From Microbacteriaceae bacterium (GTDB lineage Bacteria > Actinomycetota > Actinomycetes > Actinomycetales > Microbacteriaceae), in assembly GCA_012511645.1 (NCBI GenBank), contig JAAZFP010000298.1:1-7050 (forward strand): 7,050 nt of DNA. The letters are read 5' to 3'. The number at the start of each line of letters is the position of its first letter. Position 1 is the stretch's first letter. The position numbers were made by a program, and so were the translations under genes. Below the pieces are notes generated by a model that did no database searches, had not been told where the DNA came from, and worked only from the letters and a program-made list of their open reading frames with translations. Below are positions 6,317 through 7,050 of this stretch, piece after piece.

Positions 6317-7050
6317 ATGGCAACTCTCACACAGGTCACTGGCCCCGCACACACTCGTGTGCTCTCCGTAGGCGCTGCGCGTGGCGATCTCAATGTGCCC
6401 AACGACGACTTGGTCGGGCCCATCGACTCCTCTGATGAGTGGATCAGGCAGCGCACGGGCATCGTGCAGCGTCGCCGCGCAAGCAAAGACGTAGGTGCCG
6501 TCGACTTAGCGGTGGAAGCTGGCGAAGAGGCCATCATCAAGAGTGGACTCGACCGTGCCGACATCGACGGTGTGATCATCAGCACCATCTCGAACGTTGC
6601 GGTCACCCCGTCAATGGCCTCACTGGCGGCACACCGCCTCGGACTCGTCCCTGCCGCAGCGTTCGATATTTCTGCCGCGTGCGCAGGCTACGCCTACGGA
6701 GTGGGTCAAGCCGACGCTCTCGTGCGATCAGGCGTCTGCAAGAACGTTCTTGTGATCGGCGCAGAGAAGCTCTCAGACGTGGTCGATCCAACGGATCGCA
6801 GCATCTCGTTTCTGCTCGCCGACGGCGCGGGCGCAGTCGTCATCGGCCCTTCAGACCACCCCGGCATCGGCCCCACGGTCTGGGGCAGTGACGGTGAGAA
6901 GTGGGACACCATTCGCATGAGCGCGACGTTCGCTGAGTACCGCGAGAACCCGACCGAGGTCGGCTGGCCGACACTGCGCCAGGACGGGCAGAGCGTGTTC
7001 CGCTGGGCGGTCTGGCAAATGGCAAAGGTCGCTCGCGAGACCCTCGAAGC
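6317..7050 (+). CDS. fabH: Beta-ketoacyl-ACP synthase III, 5' part (runs off window)
   Basis: FabH condenses a short acyl-CoA primer with malonyl-ACP, starting each fatty acid chain. In actinobacteria it usually prefers branched primers; that preference is not readable here. The frame is open from ATG 6317 to the right edge, giving 244 complete codons of an expected ~330. The start has AAAGGA (6305-6310) at 6-nt spacing. Family motifs are clear: SSDEWIRQRTGI (38-49), STISNVAVTPSMA (89-101), the active-site cysteine C122 in DISAACAGY, GAEKLSDVVDPTDR (148-161), and LLADGAGAVVIG (166-177). The catalytic His and Asn of the Cys-His-Asn triad would lie beyond the window. The first ~15 residues (ATLTQVTGPAHTR) extend a little beyond the E. 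coli start, as in many actinobacterial homologues. acpP and fabF are expected downstream. Confidence 0.95.
   Translation, partial: MATLTQVTGPAHTRVLSVGAARGDLNVPNDDLVGPIDSSDEWIRQRTGIVQRRRASKDVGAVDLAVEAGEEAIIKSGLDRADIDGVIISTISNVAVTPSMASLAAHRLGLVPAAAFDISAACAGYAYGVGQADALVRSGVCKNVLVIGAEKLSDVVDPTDRSISFLLADGAGAVVIGPSDHPGIGPTVWGSDGEKWDTIRMSATFAEYRENPTEVGWPTLRQDGQSVFRWAVWQMAKVARETLE

Overview
The window looks like chromosome of a high-GC actinobacterium, probably a Microbacteriaceae-type organism. This is inferred from the conserved gene order aceE - PucR-type regulator - fabD - fabH, from codons rich in G/C at third positions, and from the use of GTG starts. No rRNA, tRNA, CRISPR array or intact mobile element was seen.

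Region 1 (1-1017) is accessory in character. It begins with the 3' end of a gene encoding a FISUMP-type domain, probably part of a secreted or surface protein whose N-terminal part lies outside the window. Facing it is a small minus-strand gene for a protein with two helix-turn-helix units. The two genes converge and overlap by 9 bp at their stop codons. A tandem 17-bp imperfect repeat lies across the start of the HTH gene.

Region 2 (1018-1350) is a 333-bp stretch with no convincing gene. It holds a plausible aceE promoter, a strong but orphan minus-strand Shine-Dalgarno sequence, and a possibly degraded minus-strand reading frame.

Region 3 (1351-7050) is core metabolism, all on the plus strand. 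AceE is the homodimeric E1 of pyruvate dehydrogenase and starts the conversion of pyruvate to acetyl-CoA. A FasR-like PucR/CdaR-family regulator follows after 28 bp. After a 79-bp gap with a perfect 7-bp inverted repeat and a -10-like box come fabD (malonyl-CoA:ACP transacylase) and, 20 bp later, fabH (beta-ketoacyl-ACP synthase III), which runs off the right edge. The block links acetyl-CoA production to the first steps of type II fatty acid synthesis. The regulator probably acts at the palindrome in front of fabD. acpP and fabF are expected just beyond the window.

No wholly new system is evident. The points most worth checking are the fabD-upstream palindrome as a FasR operator, and the FISUMP/double-HTH pair that occupies the accessory side of aceE.
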